From Patellaria atrata CBS 101060 (taxonomy: Eukaryota > Ascomycota > Dothideomycetes > Patellariales > Patellariaceae): DNA of 64,000 bases. This document shows, piece after piece, positions 43,338-53,658 of this stretch. Below the pieces are notes generated by a model. That model was not told the DNA's origin. It worked only from the letters and a program-made list of their open reading frames with translations, and ran no database searches. The stretch spans positions 440,623-504,622 of the forward strand of contig MU006092.1 of the NCBI GenBank assembly GCA_010093705.1, in the 5' to 3' direction. A program made the position numbers and the translations under genes. Within the stretch, counting starts at the first letter, position 1. Each line of letters starts with the position of its first letter.

Positions 43338-46131
43338 GGTTTGAAGTTTCGGAAGTATTAGGGACACCGCTGGTTGAAAGTGTGGACGATATGGATCTCT
43401 ATCCCGATCTCTATCGGGAATCTTGCAACATATACACCATCATAGGATAAGTAGCTCACCACCAAATGAGCGAAGAATCCTTCCCCAATTCGGGAATTCA
43501 AGCCTGTCCTTTCATGTAGTCCAAAGATACTACAGATCTAACACCAGATGGGAGGACATAACTTGAAAAGGAACACGCACCTATCTGCCTCGCAACTTTT
43601 AAGATTACGTCGTGGAACTTTCCTAGCATGTGGTTGATTGAATAGGGGCCACATTGGCTGGTGTAGAGTTCAGGATCAACAATGTGGGAGGTCGGAGAGC
43701 GTATTTGAGGGATGAGTATACCTTATTGGAGGAACTATCCGAACCTGTAGAACTCCACATCCCTGGTGGCGCGATTAAGGTGGAAGATCGGACTCTGAGG
43801 CTTCAAGAATGCGGATGGATAGGATGGAGAAGACGGATTTGTTACTGTTCCGGTAGGGAAAGGGGTGGTTTTGCAAATGGTTATTGAATTGGTATGTAAA
43901 TGAGAACTGTGTTCTTTTTGAAGTGAATACCTTCAATTGCCACGAGTCTTCTCATACACAACACTTTGAGTGACCAACCCGTCAAGCTCCCCTCGTGAAT
44001 GTCTTCCCCTTATATCCGCTCTATCGGACCCTCATGTAATCATTTCAAGAGGAAATCTCGGATCACCAACAGATGGAAGCGCACTGATTCGATACCGATG
44101 GAGAGGTATTAGCTCGAATCTCAGAAGTCTACCATGTAAGTCTATGCTGTGTAACGTATGCGCATGGCGTAATAATCTACCTCACTAAAACCCTATCTTA
44201 GCATCGTGGATGTCCTGGATGGTTGGATTCTTGTGGTTTTATGATCAACAATATGCTTTTCAGGTTTGCGGAGTTGCTCGGTCTCACGCGTTTAGCTCTG
44301 TCTTCGCAGTACAAGTCAATCCCTAGCCTAGGGGTAGTGTTTATGAAAGGAGTTCTTAAAAGACAAAGGTGTATTTTCATGCAGCGTGCAACTCAGACAG
44401 CCTTGGATTATGCGTAGGGTTTACGTGCTGCAAATGTAACCATCATGAAAATAGATGATATAATGCCGAATCGGTAAATCCACAAAGCTAAGGGATACGC
44501 TGCGAAAATGTACCTTTGTGGAGATGTCATTTGGCGTCGGAAAATCTTGATTGATATATTAGTAGCAGAGTAGAGAACTTCATCGTTCCAATAACAGTAG
44601 ACCAAACGTGTAGCAAGGGCTAGAAGTTTAAATATTCTCTTCCACATCACGAGGAACCATAGCAAAAATAAATAAGTAGAGAAAGACGTCACCTAAAATA
44701 ACTATAGACTTGAAGTAGAATGAAAAGGAAATTTTACCACTACACAGCCCCTTAGCCCTCCACTCCGTACCCTCTAAGGATCTGCTGGCTCCCGCGGAGC
44801 CCAAGGATCGTACCCAGGACGTGTTGTTGTATTTGGCCCGATTCGATGCGGTGGGGGTTTCCCACCGCTACGCCACAGGTCCTGAGTGGAAGGAATCTCG
44901 GACTCGTTTATATATAACCTGCATGCTTGAAAAGAGCTACCGGGGGAAAGTAGATGGTTACGGTCCCGCATCTTGGCGATATTTTGAGAGATATGTGTCT
45001 TTCAGCATCCTTCCTTACTTGTAGTTGTCAAAGCCATGTTCGCAATCTGTCTTAGACACACTAATACTTATGGCTGAGACACTTCTGTTGAGATTGTTTT
45101 GTCTGTATTGTCTCAATTTCGCGTCCTAAAGATCTATCTTATTGACTTGCGCTACCGCAACTGAATCAGTGGCCAATGTGCCATTGTGGGATATCCGACT
45201 TAGGTTGACTTCTATGAAAGGACATTGAGTAGCACAACTTCATACCACAACTGGTAGGAATGGATATCTCAATTGACAGATGTTTTTATTTATATTTAAT
45301 AGCCAATTATGACTTATGTGAGAACCAATACAATTAAATGTAAGGATGAAATGTTCGACCAAGATTTCCAGATGAGGATTCAGCAACTGAACTACAAGAG
45401 AATTATATTTTTATTGCACTGCGCTATATAATAAGAAGCCGCACGCTGTATAGTCGTATCAGTGGGTCATCAGATAGTCCTCTACAGTCTACACAATATT
45501 ACAAACTTGAGGAGTTGAAAGTTTTTGAACATTGCCGGAATTGGACGGCTATGCTGTTTATCTTGTTGACTCTCATGGAAATGCCCGATCTATGGGTGTA
45601 ATATGTGGCAACAACGTGTTTTGGAACTATCTTGCTAGGTCTAATCGTCAATAATTTCATGGACCTAGAGGTAGCCCTACCATTTTTAGGAGGCTTGTAG
45701 TATGGTTGTCGCATGTTAGAGCCTTAGAAGAGGAGAAAATAAGGGATATTGCTCTCGATTATGACAATATGGCCATCAATAACGGAAGGGTATGTGTAAA
45801 AACGGGGTAAGTAACGTTAAAGCATGCTTTAGAGGAGCGGGACGATCAACTTTAGGCCGTAAGGATAATATTCGAGTCGAAAATAAGTGTTGCAAAATAC
45901 CATTATCTTTTCATGAGAAGGAAGACGTTGAGGTAGAGTTAGGGGTTGTGTTCCTTCGACTTCCGGTTCCTAACTATTCCCAATATAGACATGGCTAGGA
46001 CAAGGGGCAAACGACGTTGCAGTTTACAACTTCACTGTGCCACCTCTGCTATTAAAGAGCTGTATAAAATCTAAAAGAGCACCGCTTTCTTCTCGTATCT
46101 ACTTTATACTTTAGATATCTTATTAGTGACC
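43338..46131. other. Gene-poor stretch; one possible coding remnant
   Basis: Around 43651-43887 on the plus strand, 78 codons with G-rich first positions read AGVEFRINNVGGRRAYLRDE and LHIPGGAIKVEDRTLRL, without an ATG start or known family. It may be the tail of a decayed gene. The rest is AT-rich with no supported feature. Confidence 0.35.
46063..46068 (+). promoter_or_regulatory. Possible TATA box of the GFA-family gene
   Basis: TATAAA lies 63 bp upstream of the ATG at 46132, a plausible distance for a fungal core promoter. Sequence match only. Confidence 0.35.
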
Positions 46132-46827
46132 ATGGCAAGACCATTTCCCTCTCTCGAGGGCGGATGTTTTTGCGGAGAAACTCGTTACAGGATGGCAGGC
46201 GCCCCTCTCTTCGTTCACGCTTGTCATTGTCACAGCTGCCAGCAAGAAACTGGCTCATGTTTCTCTCTACATGCAATTATCGAACCGGATCGTATCATAT
46301 CCATAGGCAAGGTCATGCCCGTTTATATTCGGAGTCGCAAGGAGAGCGCAAAGGGTAGACTCGACTCAATGTGCCCTAAATGCAATATTATGCTGTGGAG
46401 CAGAAACACTCAGTGGCCTACTCTTGATCTAAAAGTTGGAACTCTAGACGTCCCCGATCTTATGCCTCCAGACATGCATATCTATGTGGGCAGTAAAGTC
46501 TCTTGGTTAGAATTACCAAAGGATGCAAAGGTTGAAATGGGTCATTATGACTGGATGAAAGTGTGGCCAAAAAGTAGCCTTAAACGGCTTGAGATAGCCA
46601 CAGTAAGAGCAAAGGAAGCTGCAGAGCGGACTCAGAGAAAGACAGACCATTCTCAGAAGAATACAGAACTGTTTAAAACCCACGCTGAAGGGTCTGACCA
46701 TGAGGAGCAGAACTTAACTGCCGATGAACTAGATGCTGTGGAGGCTGAACTAGAACAGAGACTACACCAACTCAGTTTAAAATTGTCCAGCAATCATAAT
46801 GGAGCCTCATTCAATCCGTCAACATAG
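46132..46827 (+). CDS. GFA/CENP-V domain protein with C-terminal helical extension
   Basis: A single exon of 231 aa. Residues 10-120 are a GFA-type zinc fold: GGCFCGETRY (C12, C14), ACHCHSCQ (C31, C33, C36), FSLHAII and MCPKCNIMLW supply the usual cysteines for two zinc sites. The family includes glutathione-dependent formaldehyde-activating enzymes, but most fungal members have no proven substrate. After residue 150 a charged helical extension follows (RAKEAAERTQRKTDHSQ, then LDAVEAELEQRLHQLSL), which is unusual in the family and may mediate oligomerisation. ATG 46132 sits in a good fungal context (GACCATGG). Confidence 0.85.
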   Translation: MARPFPSLEGGCFCGETRYRMAGAPLFVHACHCHSCQQETGSCFSLHAIIEPDRIISIGKVMPVYIRSRKESAKGRLDSMCPKCNIMLWSRNTQWPTLDLKVGTLDVPDLMPPDMHIYVGSKVSWLELPKDAKVEMGHYDWMKVWPKSSLKRLEIATVRAKEAAERTQRKTDHSQKNTELFKTHAEGSDHEEQNLTADELDAVEAELEQRLHQLSLKLSSNHNGASFNPST

Positions 46828-47687
46828 GAGTCGACCGGTACTTACGCTATAGCAGAAGCTTTTAGATCTATTACCACCGCAATTCTTGAACAGAAACTTT
46901 ATTTGAGCACGTGTCTATTCTGGTCCAGAACATTCAACAGATCTCAGAACTATCACGACCCCAGATTTATTCCCCAGATGCATGCCCCATATACACGGGG
47001 TATGGAGCAGAGCCTACCAGAACCAATAATTGTACATCCTAGGGCAGTATAAACTAGTAAATCCACCTGCAAGGGACTCCAGAGCTATCATATACGTACA
47101 CCGCCCCTTGGACTCTTCCACAAGGTCCCATTTGTGTCGTCCCCTCATTAGTTTTCCCTAACTACGTTAGGGACCCGGGAAACTTACTGGTACCGAAGAA
47201 TTTTAGTGGGCATATCTACCTCTATAAGAACTCGGTCCGAGCCGTGGATACACTAGAGTCTCCACAAAAAGGCCCAACGGTTTTCGTGAGTCTAAAATCA
47301 TTTTTCGAGTCTTTATTGCTGGATTAAACGAATAGCCCACTATTATTAAGAGAACTACCGTCGTCTATATCACCATAAGGGTGTTCATGACGAGACTATT
47401 CCGAATTTCCATAAGAAATAAATTGCTCAGCGCGTCTTACCCGCTGTGTACCCTATCAGATGGTATCTTCGTTGTCTACTCCAGTTTCCCACCATCGTGA
47501 GATTTTGGCAAGGGCAACCCAAGAGCTATTGCATCTTGACATAGTCTGGTATTTAAGACCTTTCTTCCCGCAAACTTTTCGCACAGAGATCAACTTTCGC
47601 TATTTCTCGGAACACTCTTTCTTATCAACTTTATTATCAAACTAATCTCATATCAAATCTTACTCCGCACCTGCTGTCACTTTCAGT
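46828..47687. other. Intergenic stretch, no gene seen
   Basis: Between two genes in the same direction. The last 150 bp are pyrimidine-rich and probably the promoter and 5' UTR of the MFS gene. Confidence 0.5.
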
Positions 47688-49463
47688 ATGGCATCAGATG
47701 GAGAAAAGAAAGAGGGTGCAAGACTCTCGAAGCACAGAAGCAGTAATGCACCCGAGTTTATCGACAGGTTCAGGTTCAAAGCGGATAAAGTATCTTCTGA
47801 CTCAAGCTCACTTCCATCCACTACCCAGACTACTCCAAATGCCTCAGTCTCTGGTCCTCCCTCTGGCAAAGTTGAAATTTCGGAGGCTGAGTATTATCAT
47901 GCTACCGGGTTCATGTTCCCCACATGGAAGAAGTGGTCGATCCTCGTTGTTATATTCGCAGTGCAGACCTCCATGAACTTCAACGCCGCCGTCTACGGCA
48001 ACAACATCTCTCACTTATCTAACCATTTCAACGTCTCGGCTCAAGCCGCGCGTGTAGGCCAGATGATCTTTTTGGTTGCATATGCCTTCGGGTGCGAACT
48101 TTGGGCACCGTGGAGTGAGGAGTATGGCAGATGGACTGTTCTTCAGTTGAGTTTGTTCTTCGTGAATATCTTCCAGCTTCCTGTCGCACTCGCTCCAAAT
48201 TTTGCAACTGTCGTTGTTGGACGCTTTTTCGGTGGCTTGTCATCAGCCGGTGGATCCGTAACTCTTGGTATGGTTGCAGATATGTGGCAACCACATGAGC
48301 AGGTATTCCTTCCACACTCGTATATCCTTTTTCCATTTAATTCTTTTTTAGGGATACGCTGTTGCGTTTATCGTCTTCTCGTCCGTCGCAGGTTCCTTAT
48401 TCGGTCCCATTACTGGCGGCTTCATCGAGACCCACCTGAACTGGAACTGGAACGCTTGGATTCAACTCTTTTTCGGTGTCGCTGTCCAAGCCATCCATTT
48501 CTGGGTACCAGAGACTCGCTCTACAATTCTTCTTGATCGCGAAGCGAAAAGGCTTCGCAAGAGCGGTTTGAACATCTGGGGCCCCAACGAGATGAATGAA
48601 AAGCGAATCACCCGGAAGAAGGTCGTTCAGATCTGGTTCCGCCCATTCGTGATGTTCGTCACCGAACCGATTGTACTCTTCCTCTCACTACTCAGCGGTT
48701 TCAGCGACGCTCTGATCTTCACTTTCTTGGCGTCATATGGGTTGGTATATGCACAATGGGGCTTTAGCTCTATTCAGACTGGTCTCGCCTTCATTCCTTT
48801 GGGTATCGGCTACATACTTGCGTATATATTCCATCTTCCCTTCATCCACAAGGATCGTCAAATCCTGAAGCGTGATCTCACTGGCATCGCAGCAGAGCGT
48901 CGATTGTATCCTCTCCTCTGGCTCGCACCACTCCTGTCACTCGGCATGTTCGGATTCGCATGGACATCGCTCGGTCCTCCTCAAGTCCACTGGATTGCAC
49001 CAATGCTCTTTTCCATCCTTGTCGGCGCGGCAAACTACTCGATTTACATGGGCACCATCGACTACATGGTCGCGAGTTACGGACCCTACTCCTCATCTGC
49101 AACCGGTGGCAACGGTTTCGCTAGAGACTTTCTCGCCGGTATCGCCGCGATGTATTCAGTACCACGTGAGTGCCCTATCTATCACCTCGTCAATTCGCCT
49201 ACTAATGTCATACAGTCTTCACCAACATCTCCGAAACCAACTCCCTCGAATGGGCCTCCACGCTCCTCGGATGTTTCGCAATCATCCTCACCATCCCCAT
49301 CTACGTCTTCTATCGCCATGGCGAATCGATCCGCAAGAGGTCCAAGTTTGCGTCCAAATTGGCTGAGGAGAGGCAGGGGCATGGTGGGCTCATGCCGTTC
49401 ACGGTTGGTCATGCCGCAAATGCGAATCATCTAGGACGCGAGAACTCGGAGGAGAAAGTTTAG
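47688..49463 (+). CDS. DHA1-type MFS multidrug/polyamine-like transporter
   Basis: Exons 47688-48302, 48352-49165 and 49216-49463 give 558 aa. An 80-residue cytosolic N-tail precedes helix 1 (KKWSILVVIFAVQTSMNF). Motif A is modified (FGCELWAPWSEEYGRWTVLQ), and helix 5 carries the antiporter motif C region (FFGGLSSAGGSVTLGMVADM). The central loop (ETRSTILLDREAKRLRKSG) and second bundle with SGFSDALIFTFLASY and GGNGFARDFLAGIAAMYSVP are all present, and the tail is charged. These transporters export drugs or polyamines across the plasma membrane by proton antiport; the substrate here is unknown. Introns are 49 and 50 nt. The gene is intact, unlike the TRI12-type copy. Confidence 0.9.
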
Positions 49464-49814
49464 ATCATAGACGGCGTCACGGAAAGTATAGGGAAATACA
49501 GAGCAAAGAATCGGTTGACTGGCGTTAGTGTAGGTAGTGGTTTTGATACTCCATACAGTTCGGATAGCGCTAGGATAAGCTTAATGTAATATTTTGAATC
49601 GATATTACCTTTTCATCGCGTTCATCATGGCATAGTGCACGAATCCACCCTTGAAGTCCTTCTAATCCCACTGTACGGAAATCAATACGCACATTCCCTA
49701 TTTTCACTTTAGTATCCACCCCTCTTCATTTCACCCAATATCCAGAAGCTCCTAGCCTAATCATATCCCCCGCCAGCCACAAACCAGCTTGAACAAGAGG
49801 CCACGATAACTGCA

Positions 49815-50237
49815 ATGGGCAGTACAGACAGACACGCATCGTTCAAAGCGACTCAGCAACCCACACAATCCCAGCACACCCGTATTCCTCCAGCCTCAAA
49901 TGCCATACAGGGAGCCCGAGGAGAAGCTATCTATCAGCACCCCCAGCACTCCCAGCCCGAGGACCTTCACAGCGTGACCATAGACAACTCGATATCCTTC
50001 ATTACGGTAGACTTGAGTGGGGGCTGGAGATGGTTGACCGGAGCGCATAGTCCTGGACTGTGTTGTCGGATCCGGGTGTGCTGCATTTTTGAGTATGGGA
50101 ATTGGGGGTACTGTACGTATGTGGGTTCTAGCGGGAATGAGAGAGCGGGTGGGTGGTTGAAGGATTATGCTGAACTAGGTAGTAAGAGGAGGGGGAAGAG
50201 CGCTCGTGCTGCACTGTACGATCGAGGTAAGCTATAG
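49815..50237 (+). CDS. Hypothetical protein
   Basis: An open frame of 140 aa from ATG. The first half is polar, Gln/His/Pro-rich; the second half contains DLHSVTIDNSISFITVDLSG, a Trp/Cys-rich patch (CCRIRVCCIFEYGNWGYC) and a basic end. No signal peptide or known domain. The composition of the middle is protein-like, but the gene may be spurious or have unrecognised introns. Confidence 0.3.
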   Translation: MGSTDRHASFKATQQPTQSQHTRIPPASNAIQGARGEAIYQHPQHSQPEDLHSVTIDNSISFITVDLSGGWRWLTGAHSPGLCCRIRVCCIFEYGNWGYCTYVGSSGNERAGGWLKDYAELGSKRRGKSARAALYDRGKL

Positions 50238-50471
50238 TTCTACTACTCTATGCGAGTTGGACGTTGCATCCAGCTCATACTCTTGAGTTGGATAGATAAT
50301 ACAAGCATCAATTAAACTCAACTCAAATGCCGTAAGATTCATCTGGGGGACTGGAAAATCAGGGGGGAACTCAGCGACTACGGAGGGCGGTGGGTATTAT
50401 ACTACTATATACCAATACTTCAGTCTCTATCCGGAGTGATAGTCACCCATTATCATCCATAAATCATACCT

Positions 50472-51718
50472 TCACGAACTCGTAACTGCCTCCCCCTTTT
50501 CGTCCACAAGGTGCTCCTGGACTCTGATCGGGCCTTCACCCACACCAGTCAAGATGACCCTGCTCACACCCTCCTTCAAGGTCGCCGCAGTCCTCTCATC
50601 AACTTTCTCTCCGCCCGTCGCTGGAACATCCTCCCTCCACCCCTCCACACCGCCCAAGATCTCCTGAAATCTTCCCGCGACAACGGAATGGCTCTCCTGA
50701 AGGTAATAAATCACAGCATTCGGGCCAGCGTCGAACGTATACGCCGCGACGATCTTCCCAGCGGCCTCATTAATCGCCTCGACAGCCCTGATAGCAGCAC
50801 GCGAAACATCATTCATGTAGAAGATCGGGGGATACGTATCCAGACACGTGGCGTGGAAACTATTACTATCCCTCATCGTGATCCTGCCGAAAGTTTCGAA
50901 ATCCCTCTTCTCGATGGCGTAGCTCATCTCGCGCATACGCGCCGGGACCACGTCCGCCGCCCGCGCGGGGAAGAGCGTGGATGTCTTGACGGTAGTCTGC
51001 ATGCCGGTTGTGCTGCTGACGCCCTTTTTGGCGGCCGAGACGACGAGGATGAGAGCGCGCATGCTGGGCCAGTGGGAGGCAGGTGCAACTTCGTATGCTA
51101 CGCTGTCGCTGCCGTCGGACGCGGTGCCTTTCTCCCACGCGACGTAGCCGCCGAATAGGGAGCGGCATGCTGAGCCGGAGCCTTGTCTCGCGATCTTCGA
51201 TAGCTCCGTCGGGTTCGCTGGGAGCTCGTAGAGATCTGAGATCGCTCTGACCAGAGCTGCAAAACCGGCCGCCGAGGATGCCAGTCCGGCTGCGGTGGGG
51301 AAGTTGTTCTCGGAGACCAGTTTCAGGGGTAAGAGCGCGAGCTTTGGCAAGGATTGGTCTTGGTGTTCGAGGGTGGCACGGAGAGAGCGTAGTTCGCGGA
51401 AGCAGGCTTGGGTCCGACCTCCGGATACGTCTTGCGGGGAGCCATTGAGGAGGAGGCTGTCGGTGGAGAATGAGGAGCTGCAGGAGGCGGTAGTGTGGGT
51501 GCGGAGGTCGGATTGGGAGAGGGTTACGGAGAGGGAGGAATTGGTGGGGAGGTTAAGGGAGGGATCACGTTTTCCCCAGTATCTGTTGTTGTGTGTGGTC
51601 AGCTCAGATCATACTTTCACATACTGTTATATATGGTGGGGAGGTATTGAACGAACTTTATCACCGCGATGTTCACAGGTGCCGTTGTGCTAGCTCTATA
51701 TATCTTTCCGTCTGTCAT
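50472..51718 (-). CDS. MVD1: Mevalonate diphosphate decarboxylase
   Basis: Exons 51718-51657 and 51582-50472 give 390 aa, close to the 396 of yeast MVD1 (ERG19). It performs the ATP-dependent decarboxylation of mevalonate-5-diphosphate to isopentenyl diphosphate, the last step of the mevalonate pathway feeding sterols. Visible blocks: STTAPVNIAVIKYWGKRD, LPTNSSLSVTL, ENNFPTAAGLASSAAGFAAL (GHMP-kinase phosphate loop), GSGSACRSLFGGYVAWEKG (with the ASG-type Ser loop), SSTTGMQTTVKTS and TFDAGPNAVIYYL. The intron interrupts the Lys of AVIKYW in phase 2, near the N-terminus. Nothing appears broken. Confidence 0.95.
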
Positions 51719-52007
51719 TGTTGCTGTAAAGAAAGATATTCTACAATATCCAATGTCAATTCTTTATAAGTCGAGGGGGAAAGTGTCACTGTGTCTTTAT
51801 TCACCGTAATTCCCCTCGCACACACATCAGATGGTGTTGTTGTGCAAAACACCCAAATCCTGACAAGCTCCATGGACCCTGTCTGCACGACACTGACTCG
51901 TGCAACTGCAGCTTCTTGGCTCGAAGCTCCGAAATATCTCTCACCTCATTATCTCACCTTCTATTCAACCCTCTCTCTTCTCATCCTCACTCTTCTTCAT
52001 CCTCACA
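51719..52007. promoter_or_regulatory. Shared divergent promoter region of MVD1 and the heme lyase gene
   Basis: 289 bp separate the two start codons. The right half is pyrimidine-rich (CTCTCTCTTCTCATCC), as in many fungal promoters. No defined operator could be recognised by eye. Confidence 0.45.
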
Positions 52008-52787
52008 ATGGGCTACCTAGATACAATGGGGCAACCCCAACCCACTCCACCCTCCGACACCTCCGTCTGCCCCGTCGACCACAAAGCCCGCGCCGCCTGG
52101 CTCTCCCAAGCGGGCTCTTCAAACCCACCACATCCCCCCTCCTCTACCGTCGCACCTCTCGGAACCACACGCGAAGTCTCCAGCATCCCACGCGCGATAC
52201 CCTCCTCAACCTCGCCGTCCTCCTCCTCTCCCTCCTTCTCTCCCTCAACCACACCAGCAAGCCACAGCAACCCCCTCTCAGCCAACGCCGAAACCCCCAC
52301 CCCCCTCCACGACGAAAAGTCCGGAAACTGGCTCTACCCCTCGGAGACCCAATTCCACCGCTCGCTAACGCGGAAATCGCACACCGTGCCCCCAACCCTC
52401 ATGTCCTCCATCGTACCCCTGCACAACGCCGTAAACGAGCGCGCCTGGTCGCTGATCCTGGGCTGGGAGCGTCTTACCAGCGCGGCCTGTCCGCCAAAAC
52501 TGCTGTCTTTCAAGGGGGACGCGGGAAAGGTTACCCCCCGGGCCCGCTGGAAAATGCTGATGGGGTATAAGCGGCCGTTTGATCGGCATGATTGGGTCGT
52601 CGAGAGGTGTGGGCGGCGGGTTGAGTATGTGATTGATTTTTACGAGGGGAGGGGGGTCAGGGCGCAGGTGCAGGGGGAGGAGGGGAAGGGGGTGGAGGCG
52701 CCGGTGAGCTTTTATTTGGACGTTAGGCCGAAGTTGAATAGTTGGGAGGGTGTTAAGATGAGGGTTATGAGGTTTATTGGGCTGTGA
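52008..52787 (+). CDS. Holocytochrome c/c1 synthase (cytochrome heme lyase)
   Basis: A single exon of 259 aa. An N-terminal CPVDHK heme-regulatory-type motif is followed by a Ser/Pro-rich linker. The catalytic domain shows NWLYPSETQFHRSL, HNAVNERAWSLILGWER (with the heme-binding His of the family), PKLLSFKGDAGKVTPRARWK and PFDRHDWVVERCG, then VEYVIDFYEG and SFYLDVRPKLNSWEGVKMR. The enzyme attaches heme covalently to cytochrome c or c1 in the mitochondrial intermembrane space. The AWLSQA after CPVDHK suggests the cytochrome c1 type (CYT2) but I cannot separate it safely from CYC3. A second Met at residue 7 is an alternative start. Divergent from MVD1. Confidence 0.9.
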   Translation: MGYLDTMGQPQPTPPSDTSVCPVDHKARAAWLSQAGSSNPPHPPSSTVAPLGTTREVSSIPRAIPSSTSPSSSSPSFSPSTTPASHSNPLSANAETPTPLHDEKSGNWLYPSETQFHRSLTRKSHTVPPTLMSSIVPLHNAVNERAWSLILGWERLTSAACPPKLLSFKGDAGKVTPRARWKMLMGYKRPFDRHDWVVERCGRRVEYVIDFYEGRGVRAQVQGEEGKGVEAPVSFYLDVRPKLNSWEGVKMRVMRFIGL

Positions 52788-53658
52788 GGGGGTTGGAGAT
52801 GTGACGAGAAGGTGGAGATAGGATGGTTAGAAGAGGAACACAGGAAAATATAAGGGGAGTAAAAGAGAGAGGAACGCGGGAACATATGGGGGTATAAGAG
52901 CAGAGTCGGCTATGTATTATAGAGGCATATGGACAATGTAAAAGGTAGTCAGAAGGGAAGAGAAGGGATGGTCATGTATCATAGTGCTAGAAAGGACTTG
53001 CAAGAAAGTGTCTCACGGGGGCTGGAACTCAATGGTTGCATTGAAAGGATATTAGAAGTATAGAAGATACGACAGAGAAGGGGACGAAGGCCACATCGAT
53101 AGTCTGTACTGTACAATATAAATACATCTTCCCCCTCGCCTACGTACACCACGCACACATCTGTTCGGCCCCATTCATGTAGCACATCGAGGGCAAAAGC
53201 TCTTATTAGAAGCAACCATACGGGCACTCCTAACAGTACCACGACGAGGGAATCGGTACGATGGACATGAACGTCAAGGTCACTAATCTGCATCTGCAAG
53301 CGGGTAGACTGAGTCATCCATCCGTACGACTACATGTACGAAGCTATATCCGCACTGCCATACCGCATTAATACCCATCACCTCATTCAATCTGCATAAG
53401 AGCGCACACCACCGCACGCCAGAACCATGCAACTCATGACCTCCCTATGTCATCAGTCGAAAAATACGCAAAGTAGCCGCCCGCGATATCAATATCCGAC
53501 TCAAACTTCCATTCTATACGCCCAAAATATCCCTAGTCCCAGTGGCATTTTTCGTCTCTTGATCCGTGTCCCTTGGGAACTTCTCGCAGCCTGGGTAGCA
53601 AAACCGCATACCCCACCTATCAAAAAGAAACTCGTTAGCACAACTTTTGTCTCTCATA
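52788..53658. other. Intergenic stretch, no gene seen
   Basis: 3' flanks of the heme lyase and PHO81 genes, which are convergent. Purine-rich on the plus strand at its left end. Confidence 0.5.

Noticed and set aside
52013-52589. Several open frames in other frames and on the minus strand over the heme lyase gene
   Set aside because: Shadows of a GC-rich single-exon gene whose own frame carries all family motifs.
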